The translations under genes and the position numbers were made by a program. Positions 32,261 to 43,948 of a DNA stretch of 64,000 nucleotides are shown piece after piece. Origin of the DNA: Emergomyces orientalis (taxonomy: Eukaryota > Ascomycota > Eurotiomycetes > Onygenales > Ajellomycetaceae); NCBI GenBank assembly GCA_002110485.1, contig MOWL01000089.1, positions 496,001-560,000 on the forward strand. The letters run 5' to 3'. The number at the start of each line of letters is the position of its first letter. Positions within the stretch are counted from its first letter, which is position 1. The notes under the pieces are model-generated. The model made no database searches. It was not told where the DNA came from and saw only the letters and a program-made list of their open reading frames with translations.

Positions 32261-33444
32261 GAAAGATTGAAAGTGGTGTTATTTACAGAGTTTGAAGAAT
32301 TTATGTTATCAATAGTAATTATATTACTAATGATAATTTTTAATTCTTTAGAAATTCTCAGTTTGTATTTTAGAATTTCATTTATCTATTTTACTTGAAT
32401 AAGTAGTAGATTTACTACTTTATCATCTTGCTCTTGAATGCATTGATTCTTCAGAATTTCTGCTACTTTCTGAAGATTTTCAATATCATTCATTTTCTGT
32501 TGCAGTTGCTCTTTTTTTCTTTTTTTTATAAGTTCTATATCAGGGATTTTTTCAAGAAAAACATCATTTTCTTGAATTGATGACATCATATTCACAGAAG
32601 TGTAACGGCCCGTTCCACGCCAAGAGCTGCGCACGTGGTCTCACGTGATCAATCGAATACAACCGCCCGATCGAAAAGGGGTGCGCACCATGCCAAGCAG
32701 CTGCGCACGTGATTGCACTAGAGAGTGCAGTCATATATATTCATTATCTAGGCTTTCTCTTCATGAAGAAGGTTAGCAAACAGTTCATTTTCTATTCTAT
32801 ATATACATTTGAATCTATTAATACAATTTTGCATATCTATCTTCTCACACTGTTCCAATCCCTTCACGGCTAGAATATACATACTATATTCACTACGCCA
32901 TTACAAGAAGCAGGTGAATTTGACATAATTCAGACTATTTTTTCTACTAGTGATAGTAACTAGATTAGATTTTTCTAGAGAATCTAAATAAACTGATATT
33001 GATTTTTAGAGATAAATCAATTAAATCTTCACAAACTTCTTTCTTGTGCTACAAAGTGAAAAGAAAAGATTTGATTTCAATAAATAACAAGTTATTCAGT
33101 TGAAATGACAGTTTTTAAGAGAAAAACTGACAAAATAAATCAATTTTTTACAGAAAAATTGATAAAAACTATTCAGAAATATTCAATATTCTAAAGTTCT
33201 CCCCACATATCAAGTATGCAGCTTGAAGTTGAGATTATTTTCAAAAACTGAATCAGTCACTGAAATAAAAAGAAAAAGAATATGAATTTGTGCAAGATTT
33301 TCTTGATTTATTTACTCAGAGCTAAATCAAGAAAAACACTCTAACTCTTGTAAATTTTGTCTTTTTTCATTCAAAAAGCTTCTCAAAATTTCTGCTTGAA
33401 ATAGGATCAAGTGGTGTAGAAATAATAATAATAATAATAATAAT
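32261..33444 (+). other. Very A+T-rich LINE-like debris with (AAT)n 3' end
   Basis: Low-complexity A+T-rich sequence, interrupted by a solo LTR. At 33404-33426 it carries GGATCAAGTGGTGTAG followed by (AAT)n to about 33444, the same 3' terminus as the LINE at 7392. A short minus-strand reading frame (about 32386-32580) would encode a lysine/glutamate-rich coiled coil (LEKIPDIELIKKRKKEQLQQ), but it is antisense to the LINE end and unassigned. No intact gene. Confidence 0.55.
32600..32905 (-). repeat. Solo LTR (306 bp) with 5-bp target duplication
   Basis: It starts TGTAACGGCCCGTTCC and ends CTACGCCATTACA. AGAAG lies at both edges (32595-32599 and 32906-32910). It matches the split LTR at 12909-15567 in reverse complement. 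It contains several CACGTG-type palindromes. A single LTR with target duplication is the normal product of intra-element LTR recombination. Confidence 0.92.
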
Positions 33445-33714
33445 CTGTATACACTGTTGAATTAAGTCAGTACAAATCACAACATGTTCTAACTTGAACA
33501 GCCTCTTCTTAACTTGATTAGGTCTAAACTCCCCACTCTGTACTCTAAACACACTGTCAAACTCTAATATATGAATTTGGAAGCTAAATTGGCATTCTTG
33601 GCAAGTTATACGCCGCTATACATGAATAGAGTCGTATAGCGGCGTATAGTGGCGTATAGCTAGCACTGTACGGACTTATACGGAGTTGGACGGGGTCACC
33701 GAACAGGCCCTTAC
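33445..33714. other. Repeat-island edge, including an LTR-like end
   Basis: A+T-rich sequence without a gene, then a block of GTATAGCGGCGTATA-type repeats (33607-33660). It ends GAACAGGCCCTTACAG at 33699-33714, resembling the LTR end GGAACAGGCCGTTACA seen three times upstream. Transposon sequence is not recognisable past this point until 43618. Confidence 0.4.
33607..33648. repeat. Perfect 15-bp inverted repeat, 12-bp loop
   Basis: TATACGCCGCTATAC (33607-33621) pairs with GTATAGCGGCGTATA (33634-33648). A further partial copy, GTATAGTGGCGTATAGC, follows at once. Confidence 0.9.
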
Positions 33715-35004
33715 AGCACAAATGGTAGCGAGAAATCCACGCATCGACAATACACGCAGTCAAAGGACGGGGGTCCGAGCCCGGATATAAGCGGTTCTGG
33801 AAATACGCGCTTTATTATGATCGCAGGCGGCCTTTCGTATGCTTGGACCCTTGTAGTTGTGGTGGTTATGGCGATGTTAATGTAGTGGGATGGAGGGTAG
33901 TGAATTTAGGGCGGCGGGGTTGGGGTTGGGGTTGGGACAAGTAGCTTTTAAATTATTAATAGGTGGAGAGGGGCGGGGAAAAAGGAAAAAAAAATTCCCT
34001 TCAGGTCACAGGGAGCGGGGCGGGGCGGGAAGGGGGCGGAAAATTTCTTGGCTAGCGGCGAGTTTATAATTGGCGAGGTTTGTTCCAGCTGCTACTCGAC
34101 CAGGCTTGCAACGATAAGTAGGCTCCCTACAAACAAATGTATGGCTACTTCCCCCGCCCCCTGTTGTCCCACCAAATACCCTGCAAACCATGAAAAGAAA
34201 GAGAGGTGGTATCGAAAACAATTTATCTCATTCCATTCCACTCGACCTAATTCCTAATCCCTGTAACTATCACTACTCACGATATTCACGATTCTAATCT
34301 TCATTCTCCTAATCTCTCCCTTCCCATCGCCATCTATTCCCACATCACACCTCCGCTTCCGCCTCGGGGTATAATAAAAGTTTGTGTGTTGTGTTTTTTC
34401 TCCTCCAGCCACCCCACAATCTCTTCCCTAACCAGGGTTATTTGCCATCTTCATATCAATCGTTCCTCATATACCATCCCCCACCCCCCCCCGGCCGGCC
34501 GGCCAATCACAGCATCTCGCCAACAAAGCCCTCATCCCAACCACCAACCACATAAAACGCACTCATCAGAAAATAACAAGACAGAAGATCCCATCCAATC
34601 CATCCCATCAATCCTGATTGGCGGGAAAGGATGTCATGGAAGAAGAAAAAAGAAAAGAAAAATCACGACCCAGAAATATATATAAAAAATTGCCGAGGCA
34701 TTCGAGAAGAGACTTTGGGATGAGGAAGAAAATTCCAACTAATCCCCTTTTGCAACATACAGGGATGCTATAGATTAGGCAACAACCAGATCCCAAAATG
34801 GAGAAGAAGAAGGGTAGAGATATCACACAAAATAATTAAAAAACCTCCCACTAGACAATTGGGGGGAATGGAAAAAGAAAATTTGAAAACAAAAGAAAAT
34901 CAGCTCCTCATCCCCATCACCATCACCATTGTCAAATATTCATCTCATACACTCAACCAAATCTGAAATCCACACTATTCAATTCCACTCCATTGACATT
35001 CCAA
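33715..35004. other. Intergenic, 3' flank of transporter gene
   Basis: No coding frame is supported. The stretch holds G-rich and C-rich tracts (33900-34040; a C-run and GGCCGGCCGGCC near 34485-34503) and A+T-rich stretches near 34800-34980 that probably include the transporter 3' UTR. Confidence 0.6.
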
Positions 35005-36890
35005 TTACTTAAGATCAGCTCCAGTGGAGGTACCACCGTGAGCCAGTCCACGGTCCTCTAGCAAAGCAGTGGGCGCAACTTCCTCCAAAGTCTCATCAGA
35101 GAACTTGAGATCGTCCTCGATATCGACGGTGTCTTTGATCTTGTACAGGATGACCGGTAGCGCGATGAGTATGCTTCCGCAGAGTAAACCCCAGTTAATG
35201 GCGAAGATGGTCATGAAAGGGACTTTATTATCGTCGATCCTGATGGGTTGTAGTAAAAGTGGTTAGTTTACATGTTTGGTAATGGGAGACAGAGAGGGAG
35301 AGAGAAAAAGTGCGCGCATGTGAATGACGGGATAAAAACTTGTGGGAAGGAAAAGCTTATATGAGGGAGGTTGATTTCGAAGGGGGTTGGGATTGGATTG
35401 GTGGACTTACTGCCAGGTAGCGGCACCACCAGCGGATTGGAGACCCTTGTAGAAACCAGCGAAGTTGGCAAGTTTACGGCTGTTGTTGGACAAGGCACCC
35501 ATGAACCTGGAATTTGGAAACAAGATTTCGAGCGTCAGCAATCTTTTTTTAAGGCAAAAAGAGAGAGAAAACGATGGGGGGATTAGCAAGAAAATGAAAT
35601 AAGGAATAAACTCACCAGTACACGCAGGTTTGATACGCAGCGTCGTAGACACCATAGATAATATACATGAACATGCCGCCAATATAATCAGAGTCCTTGA
35701 AGTCGATACGGGGTGAGTCCTCGGGAGCCGTCATTTCACGAGTATACTCCCGTTGCCAGGCATAACCACCACCCCAGACAGCCATGGTGAAAATGAAAAG
35801 GACACCCAGGCCCAGACGAGCACGAGTTGTGCGGCGCAGGAACGGCATATCCAACATATAGCCGAAGCCAAACGCGCCAAACATCTGCGCGAGGTAGTAG
35901 AGACAGCTGTTCAGGGCGCGGGTGCGGATGTTAAATTTGGCGCCATTGACGTTGTTGAAATGGTAGGCGTAGAACCAGTTACTGGCGATGAACATGGGGA
36001 AGAGAGCGATGATGTACCAGTCGGTCACGAGGACTTGGCCAAGACCCTTGATTTCGGAGAACCACGATGGGTTCTTCATGACAATGACCTGCGAGCCATC
36101 GTCGCGGCGGACGTATTTGGAGTCAACCAGGAAAAAGCAGAGAATGAAACCGATGAACATGAGAACCATGAAGGCGATGTAGGTTGCGTCGCCGACGGCT
36201 CTGCCTTCTTTAAGATTCATGGTTTGGAATAAGGGGACCTGTTTATTAAAGTTAGTTTAAAGAGTAAATTAAGACCTTGCACCCTTAGAAGGGGCCAAAA
36301 CCTACCAAGCCTCCAATGACACCGCCCAGATTGAAAATAATCCAAAACCAAGAAATGAATTTGCCCTTGGACTTCTCATCTGGATAACTCATCATCACAG
36401 CACCCTGGGCACACCACAAACAACCAGCACAAGCGCCCAGCAGAGCACCGCCAAAAGTGAGGAATCCCAGGTTTTGGTTGTGGTTGTAGGACAACATAGA
36501 TCCGACGTAGAGGAAGTAACCGAAACCACCAAAAAAGAGGGTCCAGCGGAGACCAATACGATTGGCAATGGAGCCAGCAGCGAAACCAATCACAGCAAAA
36601 GTACTGTAGAGAGCCGTATTTCCAACGTTGACAGCATGCTCGTCTTGCTGACCACCTCCACCCAGACCGTTCAGGGCGTTAAACATACCTGGGCAAAGGA
36701 AACAAACGAATGAGACCAAGAGCAGCTGCGAGGTAGGGGAAGCATAGTATGGAAGTGACCATGGGCCGATTTTTGGGCGCTTGTACATCCATGGTTTTCC
36801 AGTGACGGCGGCGTGGGAGGAGTTAATGGCTTCTTCATCGATCGGCTTCTCGATATTTGGGTCCGAGGTCTTCTCACCGTGAGAAGACAT
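35005..36890 (-). CDS. UNC93-like/MFS membrane transporter
   Basis: Four exons: 36890-36306, 36238-35616, 35506-35411, 35239-35005. Together they give 512 residues, and all three introns have GT...AG ends. The start ATG 36890 gives a hydrophilic N-terminal tail (MSSHGEKTSDPNIEKPIDEE) before the first membrane segment. About 11-12 hydrophobic segments are visible, such as LLLVSFVCFLCPGMFNAL, YIAFMVLMFIGFILCFFLV and FAINWGLLCGSILIALPVIL. The segment after VNVGNTALYSTFAVIGFAAG and the FNLGGVIGGLV helix fit the fungal DUF895/UNC93-like branch of MFS proteins. The C-tail is acidic and cytosolic. The substrate cannot be read from sequence; fungal members are described mostly as uncharacterised transporters. 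It is the first host gene beyond the repeat island. Confidence 0.88.
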
Positions 36891-39800
36891 GGTTGCGGGA
36901 AAGGGTCGAAGCGGAGCAACGACAAAAATAAGGTGTCAAAGGTCGTATATCAAGATAAAATAGCCTCTTTGAAGGGCCTGTGCTCGCTGAGTGTTAGTAA
37001 ATTAGGCCTCTTCCACGTGAAAATAAAAGTGAATAAGTTAAACAGACGGAAGACAGAAAGAGACAAAGAGAAAAGAAAATAACATAGAAGGCTATTGATA
37101 AGGTTGATGCTTATGTAGGAGGCGGAGGAGGAGGGGGCAACACGCCAAGATTGCAAGGGGTAATGAAAATGTAAGCAATGTAAGACGGAGGGATAATAAC
37201 ACCTTATTTGTTTTCGATCGATGCAAGTAATTTCAAGAGGCCCCAAAATATTCAATCACGCATTTAAAATAAAATAACAATAATAAAAAGGGTCGACACA
37301 GAGACAAAGAACAGCAGTTCAACTGGGGCACGACCAGCAAAGAAGGCTTGGGGAGATTGTTCCCCAAGCGGCGCGCGATGAAAGGGGAGAATAAGGAAAA
37401 CAAATATAGGAACAGGGTGTTGGGGAGGTTGGAGAAGGATTTAAATAGATCAAATAAGAAAAGGGAGAAGGGAATCAACAGCAGCAGCAGCAGTAGTACT
37501 ACTGTTGTTACTGCTAATAATAATGAACAGTCATTGACCTACCTAGTAGTCACGCGAATTGCTCAAAAGAGAGTTATCAATTGATTCTCGAATCGCACCA
37601 GCACGCGATGAAGATCTCCGCAGTAAGCTCTGACTGCCGCTTCGTGGGGGGGGGGGGAGATTGAAGAAGTGGTTGGATGAAATCGGAGACAACCAGGTTT
37701 AAAGATGAGCGTCGGAGGAGGGAGATATAACGTTCATGAAGAGGGAAGAGAAGATAAGGGACGAGGAAGCGGAAGAGCAGGAGATGAAGAAGAGTTCGAA
37801 GGCGAGTGTCCAAAACAACCAGAGCAACCAGAGCACAGAGACACCAGAGCCAAGAGATAGGCAAACAAAAGGTCGCAGTGGATGCCCGTTGGCGTTGTTG
37901 TTGGCGTTGGCTGGCGGATGGGACAGTAGTAAAGGAGTTTAGCAGAGTCGCAGAGGATTGGAATGATGGAACTACTAGCACGCGACAAGCAGAGGCAGAC
38001 CACACCTGGAAACTGGAGACAACTAGACACTGGGGACTGGAAACTGGAGACAAGAGAGGAGACCAGAGCTGCAAAAATTGACTAGAGCAGCTACAAGTTT
38101 TGTGTCAGAGCAGCAGCCAGTCTGAGTATGGAGTAGCGAGAGATTGGCTAGTTTTCTAGCCTGGACGCGGCCGAAGTGACCAACTAGCGAGCTAGCTGCG
38201 TAAGAAGTTCATTGAGTGTCTTGGCCTCCGCCACGAGGAGAGACCAGGGCTGGATTAGGTTGGTGTATCTGTATTGGCGACGGGGTGGGGTGGCGTCCAA
38301 TTCAAGCTGGAGCAGAGAAAACGAACGCAGTGGAGGTAAAAACAAGACGTATGGAGCAGGGGACCCTGGCAAAGTTAGCAAAATTTTTTTGAAAGTCCAT
38401 GACCAGAGGTCTGTTTGTCCGAGATTTCTGGGGCTGTTTTTTCCTTTGTGGTGTTTGCTTTTTTCCCACTAACACTTATCTGCCCATCCGCTAAGGGATC
38501 GGTTCATGCAGAGCAAGGGGAGGCTCCCATGGGGTACCTCGAATTTCAGGGATACATGGGATATGGGGTACATAGGGTACATGAGATACATGAGATACAT
38601 GAGATACACATGGTGATAAGCTGCTGGGGAGGAGAAGTATCATTATTTTTCATGGAGACACAACAGCCGCGAGACGGCGGCGATTTGAGGGAATCTATTA
38701 TTGGAGAAATGGGCACGGTCTGACATGCGGAAATTAAATGCCATAGTATGTTACTCATTTTTTCATTAGCTACCTGCTTGGACAATTTCTCTCATGCAAG
38801 TGTCCTTTTTCCTGAAGGAAAAACTTGAAGGAGGTTTTTTGAATTTTTTTTTGAGCGCCTGCATGACGTTTCTCTGATCATCTTATTTCCTTCTTTCTCC
38901 CCAACATACATATAAGGGCCTTGTTTATATCAAAACAATATCCATTTCAACAATATTTCTAACAATATATATATATATATATATACAAGCATATCTCTCT
39001 TTTCATCAATCAGCTACCAATAATTACCATGCTTTTTCTCAGCAGAGAGCTACCGCCACCAACTTTACCAAGGACTGCTCATGCGTTCATTTTAGCCTTT
39101 CCATCTTCCCGCAAACCCCCCCCACACTTCAAACGCCCCTAATCTCACACTAGGTAACTCACTAAATAATACCTGGGTAGCTTCAAGAGGTACTGTGCGT
39201 TGTAAGCTGTAGACTGTTGATGTCTGTAACTGCATAGTCATGGCTTTTCTTTCCCCGGACTCGCCCAAAAGGTATACCCCACGAACAAACTAAAAACGCC
39301 AGGCGGAGGGCTAATGGCGGCGTCGTAGCGCTGGGGGGCGACTTTTGCGGGCACTGTGGGGGGATCACGGTCACCTGTTAAGCTAATTTTTTAATACAAT
39401 CCAACCCCAAGGCGCCCATTGAGCAGTGAGTGGAGAATGTAGCTCCAGGTCATGCAGGTAGCTGCCAGCCATATTTTTTAACCTTGAATTTTAACCTTGG
39501 AAGCTCCACCGCAGGGTTGCACCGGGCTGTTGCTTGTGTCGTTTTAGGGCTCATACTGGGGTTACATGCTATCCCGACCCTTGGTCCAAACAGAGTGGTA
39601 TTGTGGCAATTGGCTGTCGACATCTGTGCATTCATAATAATACTCCCCGTCCACCATGTTGTGGTATTCTTTAGAAGAAATTTATTAATAAATTAAAACC
39701 ATCTCCACTGCCACCGCGGTGCCAACATTGCCGACAGGTGACCCCATTGATAAGGTAAGATTCTTTATTTTATTTTTATTTTATTTTATTTATATTTTAC

Positions 39801-41522
39801 ATTTTACATTTTATATATTATTCTTTTATAGATTTATAGATTATTGAGCTGGTCTACTGGGATTTGAGATAAGTACCTGATTTATCATTGGATGCTGTCT
39901 TTCAATGTTTCGTTTCTCTTGTGATATTTCAAAGACCTCTTGGGCGACTGGATGGAGTTTGGCGGATACGAATATTTTTTGGGGTTATTATTTTGAGAGA
40001 CGAGCCGAGACAACGCCATCAGCGCAAGATACAACACTCACACTCTGGCGGGATGAATGAACGAATCCGAGAGGCTTCAAAGAAAAATCATTCTGGCCAC
40101 AAGCAAGTTACTGTCGCTGTTACATCTCCATCTCCATCCCCATCTCCATCCTCTCCTATCTCTCTCAAGCCACTTCTGTCATATCATTCGATGGAAGTCT
40201 TCCTGGCATGAGTGTCATCAGGATCATAGCTCGAGTCAGAAAAGTGACCGTGCATTCACTAAATCGCTGATGAAGCAGCTGTAATTTCGATTGCCTGCGT
40301 TTAATTATATTTTCCCTGCAGGATCGAATGAATGGATCCACCAGCGTCGCCATTGGGTTTGATGATGGTATTGTTCTGACCACGCTCCCTCATGCGTATC
40401 TGCCATACCATACGTAACTTACCCCTTCCTGTATGGGCTTTGTATCCTCGTCTGCCGGTTATTTTCAGGTGTCATTCGGTAGTTGTATACGCTAATGACA
40501 TCATCGCCAAGGAGGCAATATCAATAAAAAAAAATAAAATAAAATGTGGAACGTAAAAAAAATAAAATAAAAAAACGAGGGCGAAAGAAAAGGCAGAAGC
40601 AGAAAAGAAGGAATTGAATTTTTATTTTTAAAGTTTTTTCCTTCGATTTACTTTTGACAAAGCTTTTCGTCTGTCTTCATTCTTTTCTCGCTAATTTCAA
40701 CAGACACGGGTAACCCAGCCCCATAAAACACCGCTACATCGCGGTGCCAATGCATCACTGCATTGTACACACTCGGCTTCCCGGGATATCAGCAGGGAGT
40801 TTCTTTTGTTCATCGTTTTCCTTCTCCGGTCAAATCGGCTGCTGTCCTTTGACCCACGATGATCCCATAATATAGTTACATCATGCATTCGTATATATCT
40901 CAAAATGGAGAGAAGAAGACCTATACCTATCTAGGGTTATCATGTAGAGTATTATAGTAGAGCAACTCAATTATTTACATAGAATATTCCATTTCTTCAC
41001 AAACAAAAATTGAGCTTCTGCTTATTATTTTGGCATTCCATCCATCTAGTTCTCGGTTTCCGCCGTCATCCCCCTCGTCATCTCCCGCTCTAGGCTCCGA
41101 TTGATTTTCTCCTGTCTAGCTTACTCCCAACCAGTTGTAGCCCGTTACTACTGCTACTAATACTACTATCTATTTTTTTATTGTTTAATTTTTTTTTATT
41201 TTAATTTTTGTTAAAAAATATTCTTCGTCAATGATACTGCAGCCGTCTCAGTAAATCCTTCAGCCGCTGTGGCGCGGTGACAAAATTTCCTGTTATATTG
41301 CAACATACCACACCCGCCGATAGATAACCTGTATATTCCTTCATTCTTCGGAATTCTTCATATAACCGACGATTTATCAATAAACATCCTCATATTCCCC
41401 GCCACAATATATATCCTTACCCAAACAAAGCCCAAGCTGACCCTCCAAAGAAAGCAAACTACGCCCATCCCTTCCCCCCATCATCACTTTCATCATCATC
41501 ATCATCACCATCATCACCAACC
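36891..41522. other. 4.6-kb intergenic region without a supported gene
   Basis: It lies between two divergently oriented genes and so probably contains both promoters. Visible features are CAG/TAG-type trinucleotide tracts near 37486-37520, short direct repeats of ACTGGAAACTGGAGACAA type at 38007-38055, a decamer GATACATGAG repeated near 38578-38608, a (TA)n run at 38965-38985, and T/A-rich tracts near 39765-39845 and 40525-40575. Open frames here have poor codon composition and no recognisable domain. Confidence 0.55.
41408..41418 (+). promoter_or_regulatory. Possible TATA element upstream of GlcNAc-6-P deacetylase
   Basis: An AATATATATC-type motif about 105-115 bp before ATG 41523, followed by CT-rich sequence and a CATCATCATCA tract before the start codon. 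Position and composition only. Confidence 0.3.
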
Positions 41523-43027
41523 ATGCCCTCCATAGCCCAACCACCAGAAAGCCCCTTAATCCCGCGCATCACAAAATTCACAAACTGCCGCATCCCCCTC
41601 AACGGCCACCTCGTCGAGCAAGATCTCTGGGTCGATTCCTCCTCCGGCAAAATCCTCCAGGACCAACAAGCCTTTTACGAGTTCCAGCTATGTCCGGACC
41701 AAATCGTCGATCTGGATGGACGCATCCTTGCCCCGGGTTTCATTGATGTCCAGCTGAACGGTGCGAGGGGATTTGATTTCTCAGTGCCACAACCTACCAA
41801 GGAAGAGTATGATACGGGCTTTAAGAAGGTGAATCAGGCGTTGGTTAGGACGGGGGTGACGTCGTATTTGCCGACGCTTACAAGCCAGGAAAGTTGGGTA
41901 TATAAACAGGTAAGAGAAAAGAAAAAAAGAATTAAATCAACTCCAGAAAGAAAAGAAACACAAAATATATTTATATATAAATATAATGCAGATGCTAAAA
42001 CGTTAAAAAAAATCCACAGGTCCTACCATCCCTAGGCCCCTCTGGCGGACCCCGCCGCGCAGAGGACGGAGCGGAATCTCTCGGCGCCCACGTCGAAGGG
42101 CCTTTCCTCAGCCCCGGCAAAAATGGCATCCACAGCCACAGCGTCCTCATCGCCGCCAACACCGGCTTCCAAGACCTAATAGCCTGCTACGGCGCCGAAA
42201 ATCTCCTCATCCCCAATATCTCCACTCCCACATCCTCCTCCCCCGCCTCCCCTTCCGTCTCCACCCCAAAGACAAATCCCTGCCCAAACATCAAGATGAT
42301 CACCGCCGCTCCAGAAGTCGGCGTCATGAACTCCCTCATCCCTGCCCTCACCTCTCTAAACATCGTCTACTCAATCGGACACTCGGACGCCACCTATGAA
42401 CAAGCCCTAGACGCCCTCGCGGCGGGCGCGAGTATGATTACGCACCTGTTCAATGCCATGCGGCCTTTTTATCACAGACACCCTGGCATCTTTGGGCTAT
42501 TGGGCCAGCAGTCGCAGCAGACGAAGAGGCCTTTTTACGGCCTGATTGCCGACGGGATCCATCTGCACCCGACCAGCATTCAGATTGCGTACCACGCGCA
42601 TCCGGAGGGGATGGTGCTGGTTACGGACGCGATGAAACTGTGCGGGATGCCTGATGGTGTCTACGAGTGGACGAATGGGGAGAGGATTGTGAAGAGGGGT
42701 GCGTTGTTGACGTTGGAGGGTTCCGTGGATGGTAAGGGGAATGGGGAAGGGAAGATTGCGGGATCGTCGGCAACGTTGATCGAGTGTGTGAATAATTTCC
42801 GGCGGTGGGCGGGGACCGGGGTTGTGGAAGCTGTTAGGGCTGTGACGGAGACGCCGGCGCGGATGTTGGGGCTGGAAGGGGTTAAGGGCGTGTTAGCGCC
42901 GGGGGCGGATGCGGATCTGGTGGTGTTGGGGGAGGATGCGGAGGGGACATTGACTGTTGATCAAGTTTGGAAGTTTGGGGTTAAGGTGTTTGATAGGGAG
43001 AAGGATGTTGAATGGGAGTGGTTGTGA
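41523..43027 (+). CDS. nagA: N-acetylglucosamine-6-phosphate deacetylase
   Basis: Two exons, 41523-41909 and 42020-43027, encode 464 residues; the 110-bp intron has GTAAGA and CACAG ends. The enzyme removes acetate from GlcNAc-6-phosphate to give glucosamine-6-phosphate, feeding chitin-derived sugar into glycolysis in the cytosol. Amidohydrolase-fold signatures are in order: GRILAPGFIDVQLNGARGFD, HVEGPFLSPGKNGIHS (metal Glu), VYSIGHSDATY (metal His), MITHLFNAMRPFYHR (metal His), YGLIADGIHLHP, and VLVTDAMKLCG (catalytic Asp). The C-terminal PARMLGL...LAPGADADLVVL closes the small domain. Length is in the family range. A fungal insertion rich in Ser/Pro lies between residues about 185 and 210. 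The ATG follows CCAACC. The symbol is by function. Confidence 0.94.
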
Positions 43028-43617
43028 GTATGAGCGTGAAAGAGGAGGACGAGCAGGGGTTTTTTACATACCCTCGTTTTATAGAAACGAAAGTATATCC
43101 ACCTCATATACCTTGGTTTGTTTACTTTCTGCTCATGATGAGCATGAGTATTTTTCATTTTTGACTCACCATATAAAATTACGCCATGATTATTGATATA
43201 CAGATTGAAATAAATACCATATAGAGAGTTGTTTTAGAGAACACCAGCATTCAGTTCATTCCTGTATTTTACATAGTTAATGTTAGTAGGGTTGCCTCAT
43301 TTGGGCCAGTAATGGCTTTATGGGGACGAGAATTTATCCATTTTCCTTCCATTTTCCTTTTAATTATTCTGTTGTTTGTCCTCGGTAGCTCTTTATATGC
43401 TTGGAGGGCGGGGCAAACTTTACCCTGTTCGAAACAAACATTAAGTTTCCCGACGGCCACGAGATATCCATCCATGGATGCTTTGAGCATGAATATCCGC
43501 TCGCACAGTTTTTTCAATGATGATCCCACGGATAGAACAATACGTAATTGAAGAAATAGCCTTGGAAAACCCATTGTCTGGATCTTCGTCTACGTTGCCG
43601 TCGTGACTACATTTACC
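43028..43617. other. Intergenic up to the copia insertion
   Basis: The probable 3' UTR of the deacetylase is followed by sequence interrupted at 43617 by a copia element. On the minus strand, a frame open for about 55 codons just left of the insertion (CSHDGNVDEDPDNGFSKAIS) continues in phase from the right flank (MWAFLARKMVARLNPG at about 49330-49375). It could be a degenerate gene; no domain recognised. Confidence 0.35.
43613..43617. repeat. Target duplication TTACC, left copy
   Basis: TTACC immediately before the copia 5' LTR, repeated at 49315-49319 after the 3' LTR. Confidence 0.9.
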
Positions 43618-43716
43618 TGTCGGACCTATCCGTCCGGCTTAGTAATTCTCTCTCCACCATATATAACTCCGTAGCTAGCATACCCCTTTAATCAATCAAA
43701 CATCGTACCTCCCACA
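43618..43716 (+). repeat. Copia 5' LTR (99 bp)
   Basis: TGTCGGACC...CCCACA, with a TATATAA box at 43660-43666. Identical to 49216-49314. The sequence next to it reads GGTTATGAGACCC, the likely primer-binding site; I cannot name the tRNA. Confidence 0.93.
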
Positions 43717-43948
43717 GGTTATGAGACCCGTTTTGCGCATAAAAACTGCGTACACGGGTTTCTTGTCAATAATAATCTTAATATATATTGCATTGCTTCA
43801 TTCGATACGCCTCGGCGTTAAAATCGTCTTATTTTACCCCATTCGGCGCATTCTTAACCTCGTAGAGGGAAAACTCGTCAATTGACGATTAAGAACGCCC
43901 CGACGATTAGTATTGGCAAGAACCCGATAATTAATCATATAGAAAACC

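Noticed and set aside
33721..33800. tRNA gene suggested by a B-box-like GGTCCGAGCCC near 33768
   Set aside because: The T-arm does not pair properly, and no matching acceptor stem or anticodon arm could be drawn.
37577..38074. 165-codon minus-strand open frame upstream of the transporter
   Set aside because: Composition is Ser/Leu/Gln low-complexity arising from repetitive promoter-like sequence. No domain, and no support over the alternative frames.
38415..38723. Repeat-containing peptide (IHEIHEIHE) as a gene
   Set aside because: It is produced by a short decamer repeat; no start context, homology or splice support.
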